Assembly: GCA_963580285.1 (NCBI GenBank)
Contig: OY757015.1
Span: forward strand, 134,672,029 to 134,736,028
Source: Lucinisca nassula
Lineage: Eukaryota > Mollusca > Bivalvia > Lucinida > Lucinidae
Direction of reading: 5' to 3'
Length of the DNA: 64,000 nucleotides
Position numbers and translations under genes: made by a program. Position 1 is the stretch's first letter; each line of letters begins with the position of its first letter. A model generated the notes under the pieces. It had not been told where the DNA came from, did not search any database, and saw only the letters and a list, made by a program, of their open reading frames with translations. Positions 25,001-40,000 of the stretch are shown piece by piece.

Positions 25001-28000
25001 GCAGGCTTAGATCCTCTAAGCGGTATACCATTACTCGTGTGTAGGTCGGAATCAGCTCTGTGTGGATACAGCATGCATCCCAACTACTTCTTCAAGCCAC
25101 GATGGGCGGGGGCCACCTAAATAACATAGATTATATAGAAAAATGACCATAAATGGACATTTTTCAGTGTAATCTATATCATAAAAATTCGAAAACCTTA
25201 AAACTTGCTGTAATTTTCCTAAATAGTTGGCAATTTTGTTTGACATTCCAGCAAGGAGTCCAAAAAGTACAGACGGAATGGTGAACAGTGTAGACATGAG
25301 TGTAGTCTGATCTGGGTCTGCACTGTTTGCTGAGGCCAATCTGTCCCAATGCTTGGGATAATTAATGAATATAACATGTTTTTTCAATTATCAGATTTTC
25401 TGCTTTGAAACCCAACAATAGTGTTATAAAGAGGTTGTGGTGCAAACTGTTGTTACCTTAGTAATCCTGAAAACTAGAATGCAGTGGATAACACGCCATC
25501 CCAAATCCCCAAGCTTTCTCCACAGGGGCTAGGTACCAAATAACCAAATAACAACATGTACATGTATTTGAAATTGAATTTGATTGACATGTGACCTTTT
25601 GACTCCTCCCCTAGGGCCAAAATCTGACCCCAGGGTAAAAAAAATACTTGTATTATATTCTACTACCGTAAAAATTCGGCTATAAGACGAGGATTTTTTC
25701 CTCCAAAATGAGCAAAAAAAAATGACCCCGTCTTATAGCCGAGGTCATGGACTGCAGGCTTTTTTCCGGCAATGTCCGGCGAAGACCCGAAGACCAGACA
25801 TACGGAAAAAGCCCATCGGTGATTTTTGAATTGATATAAATAGCCGCCCACAAACCACCGCTACGATTTTTCTGCACGCGATCGGTAAATGACGTAATCC
25901 GACGCCATTAGCCCAACACGTGTTTAATGTCATTGCATGTATCTCTTTCATAAAAAAAAAATGTTTGAAACCTGTAAAAAATATTTTCCCGATAGCTAAG
26001 CGGTTGTGAATAGAGGTGGATAGAAAGTCAGTGCTTTGCACAGCTCCTGAATTATCCCCAGAAGCTCTGTGTCAATAACCAACAACATCGTTCGACTTTC
26101 CCGCCAACGTCTGCTATTTGGCGCCAAAACATAACCATTCATGAGATCGTAGAATAGTCAGATTATATAATGCAAACATCTACCGTTAGATGTAGCTAAT
26201 AGTCTGAGGAGGAATTAAATCATTTTCACATTGATTGTGGATTAAATTTTATGACTGGGGATAAACGCAAATTAGAGACATAACTTGACCATATTTTCAC
26301 ACCTTAATTTGATATGTCACAAGAGTATGTTCTGAAAAACTTAAATTTTGACCAGTTGACCCCTACCCCAGGGATCCAATCTGACCCCAGGATCAACAGT
26401 TTACTTGTATTATATTGTTCTAATCATCCCCTTTGATTTGATATTCCACATGACTATGTTCCAAAAAATTTGTTGACCCCGCGATCCCTAAAAGTCCGAC
26501 CCCTGTCGCATGACCCAGGGGTCGCAGCCAAAATCCCCCTCAGTATGTTTTACATATTTCATTAGTAATTCTGCAAAGTTTGGTATCAAAATGTATAAAA
26601 TTGTCTTTGTAATGGAATTTTATTGATTTTTGACAACTCCCCAAGGCCCCTGGCGGTGCAAAAATAAATGATGTTGCACACCCCACTCATGTAAGCAACC
26701 CACACGCCAAATTTGACCTTAATTGCTGTGACTGTGTAATGCCGCAGAGGCTGGACTTGGGGAAGGGGTTGTGGGAAGCATTTTCTTTTGAATATGATGT
26801 TATTTGGGCCCCATCAAGCGATTTTGGTACTTATTGCCTATGCGAGCAGCGAAGGTTCAGGCGAGCCTGTGCATCCGCGCAGTCTCGCCAGAACCTTCGC
26901 TGCTCGTTCATACAAGCAGTGAATCAAGAGGAACCTTCAGACAGAAAAACATATCCCTGGCACCTCTGAATGGCTGGGCATGTGCAGTTAAAATTTGTCA
27001 TGACGGAATGCTCGAAGACCCAAATTCGCTTGGAGGGGCTCATTTGGTACTTAGCCCTGGTAGAGAAAGCGTGGGGATTTGCAATCGCATGCCATCAACC
27101 ACATTATGGTTGTTATTTTTTCTCTGCATACAAGATGAGCTCCTTTAATTCTGTTGTTAGGTCCCAAAGAAATATCACTAATATGATATAAATAAGCTTA
27201 TTATGCAGATTTTTTTCTATATGCTTCACAACCTCATTATACAGTAGAACTTCGATGGCTCCAACACCGATGGCTCGTTTACCATGGTTGTGTGGAACCC
27301 ATTCTTGAGCCCCTAGCAAAATCCTCTACATAAGAAATAGTGGGGTATAATTAAGGAGATTTTAGTCTTTTATCTTGCAAATGTATGCTGTGTGTATTCA
27401 TTAGAATCGGCTCGATGAGGCGATTCTAATGAGTACACACAGCATACATTTTCATTAAAGAATGCCGAAAAGATGTCTAAAAGTATCTCGTTATGCCTCC
27501 TGGCAGTAACCATCAGTGGCTCGAACTACCCCTGTCTCGAATAGATTTTCGTGGTCCCAAAGGTGTTCGAGCCATTGAAGTTTGACTGTAACACTGTTCA
27601 TCAAAACTATTGGATATCTATACTTTTTTGTTTCAATATAACTAGGTTGTTTTACTGTCATGGTTTCTGCTTTGGACCCCAATAGTAGTGGTATTATACC
27701 ACATACAGTACACTCTCCACAATTTTTTAACACACGCAACCCTGCAGCCTTTTTGTATTGGTCTTAACAAGTTTCCAAACATGACCCTGCGCTACATTTT
27801 GCTGCTAGCCATTGCAGTAATGCCGCTTACACACCATGGATCCCCTTAATGATCTTATTTACCTGTGAGACTACAGACAGTCAATTTTACAGTTGTTGTA
27901 ACACCTGGTAAACACCGTGATTACTGATTAGTGCATATCTGTGGTGTCCATTTCAGATTTAACCCTTTTCATTATGCCCCTCAACGTTGGGTTGCGTGGC

Positions 28001-31000
28001 TTCAAAAAAAATGCAATTGATGTACTGTAGTTTCTTTGATTGATGTTCAATCAGTCATTGTCGCTTGAATCAATCAGTGATCCTTTACAAAACTGAGTTG
28101 TGTCCTTACTATATAGAACTCCTTGAACATCCTTGCACACAAAGTCTAAACCCTTATCCTTTTGAATAATTTGATTAGCCACACTCATTTCTGACTCACA
28201 GCCAATCAGATTACATGATAAACTATTCTTATTCATTCATAAACTGAATGACAAAAGTGTAGATCCTGATCAGATAGCTTTAGAAGCCATCTGCTTCAGA
28301 AGCCATCTGATCTGGATCTACACTGTTTGCAAAGTTAAGGGTTGTCATGAATAGCAGGATAAAGGTTATGTACATCCCTTATATCTCAGCTGGGCTGAAA
28401 GAACTCCCACCCCAAAGAAATTATTTCCACTTTGAGTGGACCACTTTGGAGAAAAATGATTTTTTTTTTCTAAATTTTCTTTGTTGTGAGCAACTGCAAT
28501 TTTCTTCTAGCTACACCAGCATTGGTAATGCTGTCTGATTTTATAATCGTGATGTATATCATTCTAAACAATTTATTGCCATTTTTCTACATACATGTAA
28601 TCTAAATATTTTTGTTTTGTAATGTTATGACTGTTTAACTAACATGGCTTCTTCTTTGGACTCGAACATTAGTGTTATATAGAGGTGGTGTAATTGTAAT
28701 TGTTTATTTAAGGGTCTGTGTAAGTATCTCCTGTCCTCAGTCCCTGGAGCCAAACAGATGGGTGTGGTCATAGGCTGTGATGGCAGATACAACAGTGCCA
28801 GGTAAGAGTCAGTCTAAACCCATTTTAAGCTGAATGAAATCTTCCTCAGTGGAGTTGAGATTATTTCAGTGTAATGTAAAGATTAACTTTCTTTGACGTT
28901 GCGCCAACAGCATAATGTCTTAATAAGGTTATGTTGTTGCTAAGAAGTTCAGAGTTGAGACGTTACGCTAAATCATTAGGGCTCAGTCCCAAAAAGAATT
29001 GTCACTAAGTTGAATTTTGAAACTTATAATCGAAGTTTCATTTCTTTTGTCAGGGCTTCCATTAACTCCCAAATTCAGGAAGTCCCAGACTTCCTACCCT
29101 TGAAATCTGGAAGTCCCACTGGAAATTCAGGAAGTCCCAATTTTGAAGCAAGGTTTTTGCGGATCGTAAAATTGTTTTGATGAAGAAACATATATTATTT
29201 AATCTATGAATCTCTTGTTTGCATTTTTAATCACCTGTATATTCTTTTAGATGGCTAGTAAAGTGTGGATAGGTAATTTGAGCGGCTCCAAGATGACTTG
29301 AATTGTGTTGACTGGGCCGTTAAACTCAAAACTATCCAGAAAAGATCTTTGAGGAAGTTAAAACTACTCATAACTAAGTGACATACATGGGGTCAGTACA
29401 TAGCAGAGGAGTGCATACAAGAAAGAAAAATATTTTTACTTGGCCTGTATAAATTTTATAACTTTCCAAGTAAAACCCCCTCGCCCCCCCCCCCCCCCCC
29501 CCACACACCAAAATAAATAAATAAAAAGTAAAGAAAACAATGGCATTACCCATCCCCATATATGCCTAGTGGCCCATTTTTTGGGTCATTAGTAAACAGT
29601 GTAGACCCAGATCAAATACCACAGAACATAGCTTCTGATCTGTCAACACTGTTTGCAGAACTTAACACAAATAAAACAAGCCTGACACCAATTGTCATAT
29701 ATGGATTAAAAAGAAATAATGAAAAATTCTTTTGTAAAAGATTTTTGCCAAACTTTGCAAAACATACGCTTCGAGTCTTCATTGTACTCTAAACACTCGG
29801 AACTGCTTCTGACAAACAGGCTGAAACACGTGCAACTTTGGTCAATTCGAGTCAGCGGTACTTTTTTTTTTTGCTTTTTGGCTAACAGACAGATCAAACT
29901 GCAACTCGGACCCTGACGAAACCGGCCTGGTCACATTCGCCGGTTTTACATATTTTCGAGGCGCCAAAATCAAACGGCGATCGCGGCGACATTTTGGGAT
30001 TTTATAAATTATTTTTGTCATTTCACCTAGTGAACACCTACTTTTTTACTCAAAAAAAATGCGTATCTTTCTTTGAAATTATTGTCACACTTTGCATCGC
30101 CAATGATAATCTCACTACCAAACACCTCAATTACGACCCGCTTTAATTTAAACAGTAACAAGTTTACAGGATTAAAAACACTTATGTATCGTCAATGAGA
30201 TAATTAGTTTAATCCTCAACTACTGATCCGTTTAATTATATGCAAACACCGAGCAATCGCCTCGACACGTTTTTCACACACCGATGATGATCAAAGGTGT
30301 GCCGACGCATGTGATTCTGACTGTCAATATAATACCGCGCAGGCAGAAAATGGGACGTCCTTAGTACTCAATAAACACAGAAAGCGGTTTGAGCTAAGAA
30401 AGCGGAGCAAACTTTTTACAAATGGCTAAATGTGGGCGGGTTACGTCTCGGTAAAGATTTATGGCCGTACAGAGAAAGATCAGATTGCAGCTCAGACCCT
30501 GACGAACCGGCCTGGTCACATTAGCCGGTTTTACGTATTTTCGAGGCGCCAAAATCAAACGTCGATCGCGGCAACATTTTGGGATTTTATAAATTATTTT
30601 CGTCATTTCACCTAGTGAACACCTGCTATTTACTAAAAAAAAATGCATATCTATCTTTGAAACTATTGTCACACTTTGCATCGCTAATGATAATCTCACT
30701 TCCAAACACCTATATTACGACCCGCTTTAATTTAAACAGTAACAAGTTTACAGGATTAAGAAACACTTAATCATCAATGAGATAATTAGTTTATTCTCAA
30801 ATCCAAATCCGTTTAATTATATGCAAACACCAAGCAATCACCTCGACACGTTCTTCACACATCGATGACGATCAAAGGTGTGCCGACGCACGTGATTCTG
30901 ACTGTCGATATAATGCCACACAGGCAGAGAATGGGACGTCCTTAGTACTCAATAAACACAGAAAGCGGTTTCAGCTAAGAAGGCGGAGCTAACTTTTTAC

Positions 31001-34000
31001 AAACTGCTAAAAGTGGGCGGGTTTATACGTCTCGGTAAAGATTTTTGGCCGTACAGAGAAATTTTCGGGAGTCCACGGGACGCCTTTGATGTTTAATTTG
31101 GGCGTCCGGAAGCGATTTCAGGACGTAATATACGCCGTACGTCCGCCTAACGGAGGCCCTGTTTTGTTGCAAAATATCTATTGATCTATCTATGATGATT
31201 GATACTGGTCCAATACCCCCACCCATGCACATGCTCTAAAGGTCAAGGTCACAGACAAAGAAATTTTTTATTTAAAGTTTATTAAGCGCTCATACTCACC
31301 AAACCATATAGATTTGCTTCATATTTGGTATGATGATAGTTACAGGTCCAAAGTTGTATATACCCCCACCCCTGACCTCAAGGTCAAGGTCACAGACTTT
31401 GTCTTACTATGCTTTTAAAGTTTTACGGCTCATATTTATAGATTGGCTTCATATTTGGAATGATGATAGATACAGGTTTCAAGTGTCATTCACCCATACC
31501 AACGACCCTGCCCATGACCTCAAGGTCAAGGTCACACACTTAGAAAATTTTGTTGCAACATGGATTTTCAGGGTGAGGCGGGGGCATCTGTGTCATCTTG
31601 ACACATTTCTAGTTTTCTTTAGTTATGGCCCTTTGAAATTTTTGTGTTTTAAGCTTGTAAGCAAGATAACTAAAAAACTGTTCAAACTATTGCCCTGAAA
31701 CTTTACAGAATGGTTGGGGATGATGAGAAGATGAACTGATTATGATTAACTTTTGACAAAAACCAATTTTTATGCCCCCGCGTATTCGGAGAATACCGGA
31801 AGGGCATTAAGATTTACCCCTGTCCGTCCGTGCGTCCGGTGTCCGGGCCATAACTCCTAAACCGTATGGAATATATTCATGAAACTTCACAGTTGCATTC
31901 ATCACACTGAGACGATGAGTCATGAACAAGGAAGACAACTCTTGCTTTTTTGGTTTTTGAATTATCTGCCCTTGACTTAGTACCATATAATAAACCTTGT
32001 CCGGGCCACAACTCCTAAACCGTATGGAATATATTCATGAAACTTCACAGGTGTATTCATCACACTGAGACGATGTGTCATGAACAAGGAAGACAACTCC
32101 TGCTTGTTTAGTTTTTGAATTATCTGCCCTTGACTTACATCCATATATAGTCAAATGGTATGTCGTGTCCGGGCCATAACTCCTAAACCGTATGGAATAT
32201 ATTCATGAAACTTCACAGGTGCATTTATCACACTTAGACGATGTGTCATGAACAAGGAAGACAATTCTTGCATTTTTGGTTTTGGAATTATCTGCCCTTG
32301 ACTTAGTACCATATAGTAAACCGTGTCCGGGCCATAACTCCTAAACCGTATGGAATATATTTATGAAACTTCACAGGTGCATTCATCACACTGAGACGAT
32401 GTGTCATGAACAAGGAAGACAACTCTTGCATTTTTGGTTTTTGAATTATCTGCCCTTGACTTAGTACCAAATAGTAAACCGTGTCCGGGCCATAACTCCT
32501 AAACCGTATGGAATATATTCATGAAACTTCACAGGTGCATTCATCACACTGAGACGATGTGTCATGAACAAGGAAGACAACTCTTGCATTTTTGGTTTTG
32601 AATTATCTGCCCTTGATGCTGATGCATATATTTTATGATTGATTGGAAGTACATTTGTAATATTTTTATCCCCTCGCACAACATAGTTGTGAGGGGGGAT
32701 ATAGCATAACTTCACACAAATGTTCCTTATATAAAAATCTCGAGCGAGTTCGACTTTCAAGGTCATGACCACAAGGTCAAGGTCACTGTGGCTATTTTTA
32801 GAAAAACTTTGTCATCGCCCTAGCGCCTATATTTCTTCACAAATTTCATTATAACTTCACACAAATGTTCTTTATTAAAAAATCTTGAGGTGTTAGACTT
32901 TCAAGGTCATGACCTCAAGGTCACGGTCACTGTGGCTATTTTTAAAAAACTTTGTCATCGCTCTAGCGCCTACATTTCTTCACTGATTTCAATATAACTT
33001 CACACAAATGTTTCTTATGACAATATCTCGAGCGAGTTAGACTTTCAAGGTCATGACCTCAAGGTCAAGGTCACTGTGGCTATTTTTAGAAAAACTTTGT
33101 CATCGCTCTAGCGCCTACATTTCTTAACTGATTTCAATATAACTTGACACAAATGTTCCTTATGACAATATCTCTAGCGAGTTCCACTTTCAAGGTCAAG
33201 GTCACTGTATCTATTTTTAGAAAAATTTTGTCATCACTCTAGCGCCTATATTTCTTCACCGATTTCAATTTAACTTCACACATATGTTCCTTATGACAAT
33301 ATCTCTAGCGAGTTCCACTTTCAAGGTCAAGGTCACTGTGGCTATTTTTAGAAAAACTTTGTCATCACTCTAGCGCTTACATTTCTTTACTGATTTCAAT
33401 ATAACTTCACACAAATGTTCCTTATGACAATATCTCAAGCCATTTTGACTTTCAAGGTCAAGGTCACAATGGCTATTTTTAGAAAAACTTTGTCATCGCT
33501 CTAGCGACTACATTTCTTCACTGATTTCAATATAACTTCACACAAATGTTCCTTATGACAATACCTTGAGCGAGTTTGACTTTCAAGGTCAAGGTCACTG
33601 GCTATTTTTAGAAAAACTTTATCATGGCTCTAGCGCTTACATTTCTTCACCGATTTCAGTATAACTCCACACAAATGTTCCTTATGACAATATCTCGAGC
33701 TATTTCAACTTTCAAGGTCAAGGTCACTGTGGCTATTTTTAGAAAAACTTTGTCATCGCTCTACCGCCTACATTTATGATCTTAATATAATTTATGATTG
33801 ATTTGAAGTACATTTGTAATATTTTTTAATAAATGGCATTTGGCGGGGGCATCCGTGTCCTATGGACACTTTTTCTAGTTAATTCTTGAGTTATGCCCCT
33901 TTGAAATTTTGCACGTTTGAAGCTTGTAAGCAAGATATCTCAAAAACTGTATGAGCTATTGCCCTGAAACTTTACAGGCTCGTTCAGGATGATGAGTAAA

Positions 34001-37000
34001 TGAACTGGTTAACTTTTGGAAAAAAAAATCCGAAATTTTTTTCTTCAGTTATGGCCCTTTGAAATTTTTTGCGTTTTAAGCTTGTAAGCAAGATAACTGA
34101 AAAACTGTTTGAGCTTTTGCCCTAAAACTTTACAGAATGGTTGGGGATGATGAGAAGATGAACTGATTAACTTTCGACAAAAATCCAATTTTTTTTCTCG
34201 TCAGGATTATGCCGCTTTCTTGAGTTATGCCCCTTTGCAAAAAATATTTTGAAATCTTGTATTAAGCAAGATATCTCAAAAACTGTTTGAGCTTTTGCCC
34301 CGAAACTTTACAGAAAGGTTGGGGATGATGAGTAGATGAGCTGATTAACTTTTGAAAAAAAATCCGAAATTTTTTTCTCGAGTTATGGCCCTTTGGAATT
34401 TTTTGCGTTTTAATCTTGTAAGCAAGATAACTAAAAACTGTTTGAGCTATTGCCCTGAAACTTTACAGAATGCTTGGGGATGATTAGAAGATGAACTGAT
34501 TAACTTTTGACAAAAATCCATTTTTTTTCTTGAGTTATGCCCCTTTGATATTTTGCGCGTTTTAAGATTGTAAGCAAGATATCTCAAAAACTGTTTGAGC
34601 TATTGCCCTGAAACTTTACAGGTTGGTTCAGGATGATGAGTAGATGAACTGATTAACTTTTGAAAAAAATCCGAAGGATTATACCCTGTCTTGAGTTATG
34701 CCCCTTTGCAAAATACATCCTGTAAGCGAGATATCTCAAAAATTGTTTGAGCTTTTGCCCTGAAACTTTACAGACTGGTTTAGGATGATGAGTAGATGAA
34801 ATTATTAACTTTTGAAACAAATCCGAAGTTTTATTCTTGAGTTTTGGCCCTTTGATTTTTTTTTGCGTTTTAAGCTTGTAAGCAAGATAACTGAAAAACT
34901 GTTTGAGCTATTGCCCTGAAACTTTACAGAATGGTTGGGGATGATGAGTAGATGAACTGATTAACTTTAAAAAAAAAAATCCGAAATTTTTTTCTTGAGT
35001 TATGGCCCTTTGGAATTTTTTGCGTTTTAATCTTGTAAGCAAGATAACTAAAAACTGTTTGGGCTATTGCCCTGAAACGTTACAGAATGCTTGGGGATGA
35101 TTAGAAGATGAACTGATTAACTTTTGACAAAAATCCATTTTTTTTTCTTGAGTTATGCCCCCTTTGATATTTTGCGCGTTTTAAGATTGTAAGCAAGATA
35201 TCTCAAAAATTGTTTGAGCTATTGCCCTGAAACTTTACAGGTTGGTCCAGGATGATGAGTAGATGAATTGATTAACTTTTGAAAAAAATCCGAAGGATTA
35301 TACCCTGTCTTGAGTTATGCCCCTTTGCAAAATACATCCTGTAAGCAAGATATCTCAAAAATTGTTTGAGTTTTTGCCCTGAAACTTTACAGACTGGTTT
35401 AGGATGATGAGTAGATGAAATTATTAATTTTTGAAAAAAATTGTTTTATTCTTGAGTTATGGCCCTTTGAATTTTTTGCATTTTAAGCTTGTAAGCAAGA
35501 TAACTGAAAAACTGTTCGAGCTATTGCCCTGAAACTTTACAGAATGGTTGGGGATGATGAGCAGATGAACTGATTAACTTTCGACCAAAAAATCCAATTT
35601 TTTTTCTTGAGTTAAGGCCCTTTGAAATTTTGCGCGTTTTAAGCTTGTAAGCGAGATATCTCAAAAAACTGTTTGAGCTATTGCCCTGAAACTTTACAGG
35701 CTGGTTCAGGATGATAAGTAGATGAACTGATGAGGTGAATTTTAATGCATTTGCATTTTTGGGGAACTTAATGCATGCTTGCTTAAGACAGGTTGCTCGC
35801 TTATTAGAAGTGGACACTAAGACAGGTTTGACTGTATCTCTAAAACTGTATGAGCTATTGTCCTGTAACTTAAAACACTGGTATGGGGTGATAAATAAAT
35901 GACCTGATTAACTTCAGTTTTTCTTGTGTTATGTTCCTTCTAAAATTTCAGCATTGCAGCCAAATAAGAAAAAGATATCTCAGTTACTGTTGGGGACAAG
36001 CAGTGATAGGGTCAAGCAGTGTTAGGGTCAAGCAGTTGGGGGCATTGTGTTTCATAAACACTGGCTCTAGTTATTAAGTTATTATGAGGTTGACATACAT
36101 TGTACATGCACTTTATTTTTCAGATTTGCAGCATTAACAGCCAATATATTTTTAAGACAAGATGTGAAGGTATACCTGTTTTCCAAGATGGTTCCTACTC
36201 CTTATGTTGTAAGTTAACCCTTCCCAGGTCACTAACATTAACCCTTTTTGTACCAAATGGAATCTTCCTCCTTATATATAGCAGGAGTCCATTTCAAAAT
36301 TTAGGGGTGTCAGGTTGTGTTTTCATCAAAATTTATTTGGAAAATGTCTGAACATTTAGCAAACAGTGGAGGACCTGATCAGATGCAGTGTTTTGCGGCA
36401 TGTGATCTGGGCCTGCACTGTTTGCCAGAGTACCCGTTTTGGGGTTTCCAGTACAAAATAGGTTAGAAAGAATGGATACACTTTCAGGAGAGTTAGTTCC
36501 TTTGAAAAGTATTTTTGTCTCCCATGTTAATAGGGGTCTGTTTCTTGAGGAAAGAATTCACTTATAAGGAGCAAACATCTTCCTATAAGGTTAAGTCATT
36601 TAAGTTTGACTGTATATAATATTATGGAAAAGTGCTAATTTCTATGCCAAGGTTCAGTGCTGATATTTTAGTAATTGTATGTGGCTACAGGATAGTGGCT
36701 GGGTATTATTGTATATCTTCCAGTGTCCATCCATCTGTCCACATCATTTCTGAATGATCACCTCTGTATTTATCATGGAATTTCTCATGTCTTTGTACCC
36801 CAACACACACTCTCAAAATTAGTTGTGTTTCCATGCAGTAATGGCGTATCATGCAGTGTCTTAGGATAATTGCTGCAATCATTGCTGTTCTAAATGCTTA
36901 TTGTTCCCAATTGGAACTGCAGTACTAGTGGTTTGTCAATTAATCTATTTACTCTATATCTCTACATCACTAGGATGGGGGGAAAACAGCCAATAGGTTT

Positions 37001-40000
37001 TGATGACCTTGACCTTCTTTTCAAGGGCACAAGCCCTCAAAAACTGTCAATATGGGACCAAAGGTGACTTTTCTGCACCAAATTTCATGAACACGTCTAT
37101 GAAATGTGGTCTAAATTGGAACGATATATTAGTGCAACTGACCAAAGATTTGATTACATTTTGAAGACCTTGACTTTATTTTAAAAGGCATTCGTGTCAA
37201 CTTTATTAAAGGATGGTTATATTTTGAAGACCTTGACTTTATTTTAAAGGGCACAGGACCCCAGAATCTGAAAATGAGAATTGTAATTCTGGTTTACTTT
37301 CTTTTGGAGCCATGGCTCTTTGAACATTGAAAATAGTCATCTTAGTCATGTATTCCTGTCAACTACATTATAAGAAAGAGTAATGCATCCTTACTTTGAA
37401 TTCGTTTTTAACTGTGATATGGCACTTGCTTGATATAATTGTAGTGGTGGGGCATCATGCAGTGCTTGACGCTTTTATTTATCAGTACAAAAGTACAGGA
37501 AAAGATGGTCATTTTTTCTATATGGTCAATAGATTTTTGTTTGAATATAAGTTGTTAAATTAACATGGCTACAGTTTTTGACCCAATAAATAGTGTTATA
37601 AAGAGGTTATGATGTATATGCTATACAGTTGCTAAACAATGTTTTGTTTCAGGCATATTGTACCAGACTGTATAAGTGTGCATGTGGAGTGATGATCACG
37701 GCCTCCCACAATCCTAAAGATGATAACGGCTACAAGGTAAACATAGTCCATACATGTTGTAGGGATCATTACGATAACTCACCCGTACGATATAGTGCAT
37801 TTTTCACATCTCCAAAATTGCTACTTTTCTGATGAAAATCCCTGATATTTTTCTTATAAACGCTCATTGAGGTGGTTCGAGAGAGTACCAACAACCTATG
37901 TCTTGCAGCAGAAATAAGAAAAATAATAAATACTCCTGTAAACCCCATTTTCTTTCTATAAAGTGGGGTTTAATGGGGTCTTCATTACACGGACTTGTTC
38001 ACATCATGTAACAGTCACTGTTTTGGGGTTGATTGTTTATAAATCAGGGTCAATTGTTTATCAGTCGACCAAAAGTTATGAAGCACAAAAGCTTTTCAAT
38101 GCTGAAGCCCACATGACTATTACTGGTTTGTAGGAAATGCAGATAATGGTTTTTGTTGCGCCTGCTTTAACCTTTAACCTGCTGAATATTCAATTAAGCC
38201 CCACTCATTTCTGACTTTGAACCAATCAGTTTACTTGATGCAGCTTATTTCTACATATTCATAAACTGAATGTCAAACTGTGTAGATCCTGATCAGATGG
38301 CTTCTTCAGAAGCCATCTGATCTGGATCTACACTGTTTGCAAAGATAGGGGTTGTCGCCTACAGCAGGGTAAAGGTTAAGCATGGTCCGATATAGGAGTC
38401 CAGTTTTCCATCCATTTGTCAACATTTGGGACCCCCTCCTTAACTTTCACTATATTGAAAGAGTCTATTAGAGCTTCATTAACCTATTTTGTACCGGTAA
38501 CGGGTACCCTGGCAAAACGGGTACCCTGGCAAACAGTGCAGGCCCAGATCAGATGCCACAGAATGTGGCTGCTAATCAGGGCCTACACTGTTTGTGCAAA
38601 AAGTTCAGCCATTTTCCAAATTAAGTTTGAAGAAAACACAACCTGACACCCCTAAATTTTGAATTGGACTTCTGCTATATAAGGAGGAAGATTCCATTTG
38701 GTACAAAAAGGGTTAATGATACTTGGTATAATCTTGCATCTAGGAATGGCAACTTAAATGCCAGCATCCATATCTGACATTGACCTACATTTCATAGTTC
38801 TCAACTTTGTGAATTATTGTGGTCACCCTAGATTTCACCCTAATTTAAGAGTCCATTTATTAAGAACTATAAGAGCTTCATTACAAGCTTGCATCTTAAC
38901 ATTCTTTCGTGGAGATTGATCATAAAATCTTTTCTTCGGTCATTCTCTCCATTCTGCTGATTCAAGAAGGGCAGTTGTCAGTTTTTGGCAGAAGAATGTG
39001 CACTGTACTGGTTAACCGCTTACGTAAAGCCTGCCCAGGAAAAGTGTGAATAGGTAAACGGACCGGCTCAAAAATGACCTTTATAATGTTGAGTGGGCAA
39101 TTAAACTCCAATACAAACAAACAAACAAAACAGGCTTGCATCTAGCAATAGAAACCTCAAGGCAAGCATCCATATGTGACCTTGACCTACATTTCATGGT
39201 TCACTGACTTTGTGAATTATTGCGGCCACCCTAGCTTTAACCCTTATGTAAGAGTCCATTTATCAAGAATTATAAGAGCTTCGTTACAAGCTTGCATCTA
39301 GCAATAGCAGCCTCAATGCAAGCATCAATATCTGACCTTGACCTACATTTTATGGTTCACTGACTTTGTGAATTATTATTAGGGCCCCGCACTGAAAGTG
39401 TGGGTGCCCTATAGTAATCACTCTGTCCGTCCGTCTGTCTGTCTGTCAGTCCGGGCGGATGATAGGACACTAGTTGGGTAGGCATTTCTTGGGTACTTGC
39501 CGTTTATTCCGTTGTTGTCCAAGAAAAGTAGCCAGTAGCCTGTTGGGTATTTTGTCGCTTGTTGGGTAATTTTGAATGGGAAAATTAACATGGAGATACC
39601 CAACAAATGTCCTCTCGTAAACGCGTCCGTCTGTCCGTCTGTCCATCCACAAATTTTCAACATTTTCCTACTCCTCTGATAGCGCTGCCGGGGCCCTAGT
39701 CAGTTTCACTGACAGCTCTAGTTGTCATGCCTGCTAGGCATGATATAGGAGTCTGGTTTTCTGTCCTTTCGTCCATTGGTCAACATTTGCAACCACTCTG
39801 ACTTTCACCCTAATGTAAGAGTCCATTTGTCAAGAACTATAAGAGCTTCATTAATGATACTTGGCACAATCTTGCATCTAGGAATAGCAACCTTAATGTT
39901 AGCATCCATATCTGACCTTGACCTACATTTCATGTTTCACTGACTTTGTGAATTATTGCGATGACCCCAATGTAAGAGACTCTTACTAAGAGTCCATTTC

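Noticed and set aside
26739..27191. Overlapping ORFs of 73-114 codons
   Set aside because: Three frames open over the same GC-richer patch, no domains, no splice context; not supported as a gene.
29053..31160. A complete hAT element from CAGGGCTTCC to GGAGGCCCTG
   Set aside because: The ends match at only about 11 of 15 positions, the flanking duplication is at best 6 bases, and unrelated insertions lie between; mentioned only as a possibility.
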